Below are positions 60,177-64,000 of a stretch of 64,000 bases of DNA, piece by piece; the stretch's first letter is position 1; every line of letters starts with the position of its first letter. This DNA is from Alistipes sp. (GTDB lineage: Bacteria > Bacteroidota > Bacteroidia > Bacteroidales > Rikenellaceae): the NCBI GenBank assembly GCA_021201825.1, contig JAJQED010000004.1, positions 1 to 64,000 of the forward strand, written 5' to 3'. The notes under the pieces were generated by a model. It was not told the origin of the DNA. It worked only from the letters and a program-made list of their open reading frames with translations, and ran no database searches. Made by a program: the position numbers and the translations under genes.

Positions 60177-61451
60177 TTATTTACTTGGTATTAGATAAAA
60201 CTGTTGGCCTGCTTTGAGGTTGATTTTAAGTTGTCGAGTTCGCGTAGCTATATACTGGCTTGTACCCGATATACCTCCGCGAACAAGGTCAGCGGCGATT
60301 TGCTGTCCTGCACTATGGGATATTGTTAAACCCGATCCAACTGAATTTGTTGCGGAGTTTGCCGCGTCTTTAACGGCATCCCGCTCATTAGAGCCAGGTA
60401 CATAAATACCCTTTTGGCCATCAGAATCATATGCAATCAAGCTTACCGGAATTATCATATCATTGCAATGGATTGAGCTAACCTCTATTTCCATACGGTT
60501 TGCAGTGACTTTTCCGGTAGCAATCAAAGGTGAATTGGCCGGAATAGTTACTCCCTCCGCATCGATCTCATCCAATAATCGAAGCTTAATTGGAGATCCT
60601 TCGGTTAGAGTCTGATCATGCTCCACACTTACGCGAATGGCATTGGGATTTGAGTGATTTTCCGTTTTACCAACTGCCGTATTAAATTGGTTTTGCCGTA
60701 TTGCGGTATCATCTACCGAAAGTGTGGAAACTGTATTTACACCTGTTTTGACTACCCGCACAGTGGGTGTTTCGGCAATTTCGTCATTTAACCTCGTCGG
60801 GTTTGAGTTTATATCGCCGTTTAAGTATTGAGCCGCCATTTGATATGATTTTTCCATCATTTCTAAAGGGTCATAATGCGGTACGGTTTCGGATTGTTTC
60901 TCTGTAAGCCTTTCAGTTAATTGCTCAATCTGTCTACGCATATCCTCCACATGCGGATCGATAGTAGGCTGCTGGTAAAATGATTCAATTTGCCGAAAAT
61001 TGTTGGTGTAGGCAGTATGTGAAGAAATCAAATAATCGTCTTTAGGGAATTCGTCCACATTTTCAGACAATGAAATAGAGGGAAGTTCTATGACGGTGCT
61101 ATCCTGCGCTTCGTGTTGTATAGCATAGAACGGGTTGTCACCCAGAGATGTAATTTTGTTGCGCCCTCTAAATTCCATCGCATCTATAATTTCCTGTGCT
61201 TTGGTTTTTGAGCTTTCGATATGTCCATCCTTAGCATCCGGAACCGTATAATTAATACCTAATTCCGTATTTTCCGGTTCCGGTTGGGTGTCTGGTTTTA
61301 ATACCATGTACATAAATATCGAAAAAAGTAGAAACAGTATGGCTCCGACTAAAAGTGTTTTTAGTTTCTGCTTCATCTGCTCATTGGGCACTTTTTTCTG
61401 TTTTTCGGTAACAGTCACCGGTTCATTCTCATGCATATTATTCGTCTCCAT
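60177..61451 (-). CDS. traM: Conjugal transfer protein TraM (VirB10-like)
   Basis: A 424-residue protein. A short cytoplasmic N-terminus is followed by one membrane helix (TLLVGAILFLLFSIFMYMVL, about residues 36-55), a long Pro/Asn/Gln-rich spacer and the C-terminal conserved domain (LTEGSPIKLRLLDEIDAEGV, PANSPLIATGKVTANRMEIE, VSLIAYDSDGQKGIYVPGSN). TraM is the VirB10-like subunit spanning the periplasm. ATG 61451 is preferred over the longer frame to 61541. It overlaps traL by 14 nt. Confidence 0.92.
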   Translation of the reverse strand: METNNMHENEPVTVTEKQKKVPNEQMKQKLKTLLVGAILFLLFSIFMYMVLKPDTQPEPENTELGINYTVPDAKDGHIESSKTKAQEIIDAMEFRGRNKITSLGDNPFYAIQHEAQDSTVIELPSISLSENVDEFPKDDYLISSHTAYTNNFRQIESFYQQPTIDPHVEDMRRQIEQLTERLTEKQSETVPHYDPLEMMEKSYQMAAQYLNGDINSNPTRLNDEIAETPTVRVVKTGVNTVSTLSVDDTAIRQNQFNTAVGKTENHSNPNAIRVSVEHDQTLTEGSPIKLRLLDEIDAEGVTIPANSPLIATGKVTANRMEIEVSSIHCNDMIIPVSLIAYDSDGQKGIYVPGSNERDAVKDAANSATNSVGSGLTISHSAGQQIAADLVRGGISGTSQYIATRTRQLKINLKAGQQFYLIPSK

Positions 61452-61653
61452 ATCTATCCTCGATGAGTGTTTTATTTGTGGTAGTTTCCAAACTACCTTT
61501 ATGAAGAATTCGGTAAACTGCGTAGGTATCTCCAACGGCAAAAATTATCAGTGCACTGACAATGATTACTTTTTTCCGCTTTTCAGATAGTCCGGACAGA
61601 TAATTGTCAAGCCACCTTGTTAACCGGTTCTTTCCTCGTGGCTTATCGGTCAT
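61438..61653 (-). CDS. traL: Small conjugal transfer protein TraL
   Basis: A 71-residue protein (MTDKPRGKNRLTRWLDNYLS) with one membrane helix (VIIVSALIIFAVGDTYAVYR). Size, helix and position between traK and traM match TraL of CTnDOT-type operons. It overlaps both neighbours, so it is translationally coupled. A start 9 nt upstream (61662) is possible. Confidence 0.82.
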   Translation of the reverse strand: MTDKPRGKNRLTRWLDNYLSGLSEKRKKVIIVSALIIFAVGDTYAVYRILHKGSLETTTNKTLIEDRYGDE

Positions 61654-62266
61654 AGGTTGCAATGTCTTTATTGTCGATTATCAGCAGATTCTCAATCATA
61701 AACCCCTGCGGATTATTATCCGAACGCAGAGTATTGATAAGTTTACAGGTAGTTATAAGGTTTCTTTCGGTCACTGTGCTTTGTCGAAGTATCTTCTGCC
61801 GTGCATAAGTGGTGGCGGTATATGGATAGTGTTCGAGGTTGAGCGAAATGCTATCTACCGCTACGAGTTGATTAACATTTTCGGCAATTATGCGGTTGTA
61901 AAAACCTTTCTCCAGTAGAAGTTTATAATAGTTCATCGCTGACTGGTCAGCCATAATCAACGCCCTATTTATATTATCCTCGATGGCGCTTTTATCCGGT
62001 GAGCAGGCAAAAAATAATTGGTGAAAACGTCGCAAGTGTTCTTTTGCTTCGACGGGTCTGTTTTGATTTAGGTCCTGTGACAGCGCAACCATAAGAGATT
62101 TGCCTTCATCGAGGACGTATATTTTTTGTCTCTGTGACTCGGCAAAACTTAGAGCTTGCCACATACTCCAGCACGAAATTACTACCGCCGCACCGATTGC
62201 GATCCCTACGAATATTTTAAGTCCTTTAACGGTATCGGTAATGTTCTTTAAGCTTTTGAATTCCAT
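61643..62266 (-). CDS. traK: Conjugal transfer protein TraK (VirB8-like)
   Basis: A 207-residue protein: MEFKSLKNITDTVKGLKIFV, one membrane helix (IAIGAAVVISCWSMWQALSF), then a periplasmic domain of alternating strands and helices (RRFHQLFFACSPDKSAIEDN, RKLITTCKLINTLRSDNNP form). This is the family pattern for TraK, the VirB8-like assembly factor of the conjugation channel. It lies 11 nt after traJ. Confidence 0.92.
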   Translation of the reverse strand: MEFKSLKNITDTVKGLKIFVGIAIGAAVVISCWSMWQALSFAESQRQKIYVLDEGKSLMVALSQDLNQNRPVEAKEHLRRFHQLFFACSPDKSAIEDNINRALIMADQSAMNYYKLLLEKGFYNRIIAENVNQLVAVDSISLNLEHYPYTATTYARQKILRQSTVTERNLITTCKLINTLRSDNNPQGFMIENLLIIDNKDIATYDR

Positions 62267-62277
62267 AAATGAGTTAG

Positions 62278-63369
62278 TTAAGTTTGCGAATTACGTCCTC
62301 TGTTATTGGGCTGCCTTCGTTGACGTGAGTTATCCAATTTAGGCCGGGAACTGTTTACAGTATGACCGGCTGCCCGACCTGAATAACCGCCAAGATTTGC
62401 GGCAATCCTATTGCCGACAAAAAGAGTGGCCAAATTCATTCCTCTTGTATAATTACCCATACCACCCGTCTGTACTATCCAGGTCGATACAGTGGGGATC
62501 ATAAATATTCCTATGGTTCCGATTATAAGGAATATCAAATAAATGAGACCAGATGAATTAAACACATAAAATCCGTAATCATACATTATATCCATCTCCT
62601 TTTGTAATGCCATTATCTCCAGGCGATTGATAAGGGCAGTAAAAATATTGCAAATGGGCAACCAGAGGAAGACCGATATATATTTAGATAACCATTGTAT
62701 AAGGCTGTTTTGGAAGCCGTCATAGATGGAGATTGCGAAAGCGATTGGCCCGAGTATGGTTAATATGATAAGGAAGAAAGTTCGCAAGCAATCTATACCG
62801 ATGGTTGCGGTCTTAAAGAACAAGTCAAATAACCACCGCATTATTTTTCTTAATGTAGCTTCCAACAGAGAATCGTTTGCGACCGCTTTTAACGTATAAG
62901 TGATCTGCTTTCCAGCATGACTGTACCATGGAATTTCCTCTAACTCGCTTTCCATCTCTTCGTCTTCTATGAATTCATAGCCATAACGTATTCCTGAATA
63001 GCCGGCCCGGAGTTGATCCTTCTTCTTTTGTAGGATTTTCTTGTTATAGTTCTGTGAATCGACCATTTGATTGGTACCATCTACAAGTGGATTGAGAATG
63101 CCATCGATGGAGCCTATTACAAGGGTATTAAACGTAAGAATACATATGCCGATGGCGAACGGCCGTAGAAGAGGAAAAACATCTATCGGTTCATTGCGGG
63201 CCAAAGACTGCCACACACGATAGGATATGTATAGCAAAGCACCAATCCCACCTATGGCCATCGAAATATCAATGAGATCTTTACCTATATCCATCATATC
63301 GGCACGCACCACCTCCAGCATTGAATGTATCGAACCTGTTGACATTGGTATAGTCATAAACCTAATCAC
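62278..63369 (-). CDS. traJ: Conjugal transfer protein TraJ (polytopic, VirB6-like)
   Basis: A 363-residue inner-membrane protein with several hydrophobic segments: IGGIGALLYISYRVWQSLA, LLRPFAIGICILTFNTLVIG, then TFFLIILTILGPIAFAISIY, FLWLPICNIFTALINRLEIM and LIYLIFLIIGTIGIFMIPTV. The family pattern and its position between traI and traK identify TraJ. It is the VirB6-like channel component. The C-terminus is basic and low-complexity (SRQRRQPNNRGRNSQT). It overlaps traI by 8 nt. Confidence 0.92.
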   Translation of the reverse strand: MIRFMTIPMSTGSIHSMLEVVRADMMDIGKDLIDISMAIGGIGALLYISYRVWQSLARNEPIDVFPLLRPFAIGICILTFNTLVIGSIDGILNPLVDGTNQMVDSQNYNKKILQKKKDQLRAGYSGIRYGYEFIEDEEMESELEEIPWYSHAGKQITYTLKAVANDSLLEATLRKIMRWLFDLFFKTATIGIDCLRTFFLIILTILGPIAFAISIYDGFQNSLIQWLSKYISVFLWLPICNIFTALINRLEIMALQKEMDIMYDYGFYVFNSSGLIYLIFLIIGTIGIFMIPTVSTWIVQTGGMGNYTRGMNLATLFVGNRIAANLGGYSGRAAGHTVNSSRPKLDNSRQRRQPNNRGRNSQT

Positions 63370-63994
63370 CTAATGAGTCTATGGTCATACCAGTGAGATC
63401 CTCGAATAATTCAGACTCATATTTAACTGCTCGACGTTGCTGTGCGATGGCATTGTACTTATCCGAATAGTAGTTAATCAGTCTGTAATCCGTAGAAAGC
63501 TCCCGGTGTAAACGGCTTATCATGTCAAGTCTTTCCTTATCGGAAAGGGAGAGATCGGACGGGGATATGAGTTTTTTTAAGTCTCCCAACCGATCTCCGC
63601 TACGTTCGAGAATATATGTATACCCGTATCCAATCGTGGACAGTTCGTCGTACGAAAACTGATTGCTTGAAAGTATGGAGTTATAGCCGTTAATGTAAGT
63701 TCGCGAAATGTCATTTACAAGATGAATACACTGGGCAACCTGCCGGGAATTTTTTACCGAAGCTGTGACGTTTAGTAGGCGATCATAGTAGGCTTTTGAC
63801 TGCTCATAGATCTTTACGGTTTCCTGGAAATTATTAAGCATATGCGAGGATGTGGTGGAAATCTGTAATATCTCCTTCGACGAATTAATAATATTCTGGG
63901 TGATATGCGTAGGATCGATAACGGCCATTTGTGCCCGAAGCTGCATGGTAGTGATCCCTGCCATCACCATGCAAACGATTAACATTTTTTTCAT
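63362..63994 (-). CDS. traI: Conjugal transfer protein TraI (DUF4141)
   Basis: A 210-residue exported protein with a signal peptide (MKKMLIVCMVMAGITTMQLR) and a helical periplasmic body: AVIDPTHITQNIINSSKEIL, VKIYEQSKAYYDRLLNVTA and YKLINYYSDKYNAIAQQRRA-type helices. This is the VirB5-like TraI (DUF4141) of CTnDOT-type elements. It overlaps traJ; further tra genes (traG, E, F and others) are expected beyond the right edge. Confidence 0.9.
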   Translation of the reverse strand: MKKMLIVCMVMAGITTMQLRAQMAVIDPTHITQNIINSSKEILQISTTSSHMLNNFQETVKIYEQSKAYYDRLLNVTASVKNSRQVAQCIHLVNDISRTYINGYNSILSSNQFSYDELSTIGYGYTYILERSGDRLGDLKKLISPSDLSLSDKERLDMISRLHRELSTDYRLINYYSDKYNAIAQQRRAVKYESELFEDLTGMTIDSLGD

Positions 63995-64000
63995 AACTAA

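Overview
The window looks like a Bacteroidota chromosome, order Bacteroidales. A sulfonolipid-associated cysteate synthase next to carboxyspermidine-route enzymes, LysM/PBP1 and TPR-AraC architectures, and promoters of the Bacteroidota form (TTTG-N19-TAnnTTTG) support this; the cysteate synthase makes a Rikenellaceae (Alistipes-like) host plausible but not proven. Two parts differ visibly in composition: a GC-richer core (about 1-27.2 kb) and a more AT-rich integrative conjugative element (ICE) from about 27.2 kb past the right edge.

Core, 1-16.5 kb: the 5' part of a tRNA-Lys gene; a polyamine pair (carboxyspermidine dehydrogenase and decarboxylase) followed by cysteate synthase; an M20 dipeptidase; phosphoglucosamine mutase; a nucleoside phosphorylase; the sliding clamp dnaN with a DnaQ-like exonuclease and a LysM/ligand-binding envelope protein; an esterase; and two tandem paralogous secreted proteins.

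Core, 17-27.2 kb: a LytTR regulator leads a co-directional series of poorly known genes: two DUF2589-type proteins, an intervening partner, a zinc ribbon, a peptidoglycan-binding N-acetylmuramidase, two exported or membrane proteins and a protein with H-x-E and C-x-x-C motifs. This is a candidate undescribed envelope-linked system. A prokaryotic ionotropic-glutamate-receptor-like channel follows, then a TPR-AraC regulator broken by a stop codon and a frameshift.

ICE, 27.2 kb to the edge: two paralogous small proteins and a tyrosine integrase disabled by an internal deletion; a tRNA 3'-end remnant; excisionase-like and ParB-like genes; ICE hypotheticals; a polymorphic YD/RHS toxin locus with a likely immunity lipoprotein; a ParE-type toxin-antitoxin pair; and an AraC regulator. 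A 1.9-kb region without convincing genes then carries dense, minus-strand RNA structure: a roughly 975-nt candidate giant noncoding RNA with a promoter and terminator, plus two related small RNA-like repeats. Next comes a DNA-damage cassette (ATP-dependent ligase, SRAP/YedK, TnsA-like nuclease with UmuC, and a double-domain UmuD whose first domain lacks both catalytic residues), interspersed with other cargo. The right end is a CTnDOT-type transfer operon running leftward (traI, J, K, L, M, N, O, Q); traO has an in-frame stop and no traP is present.

The broken integrase and traO suggest an element that may be immobilised or may depend on helpers, while its toxin, repair and RNA cargo look maintained.
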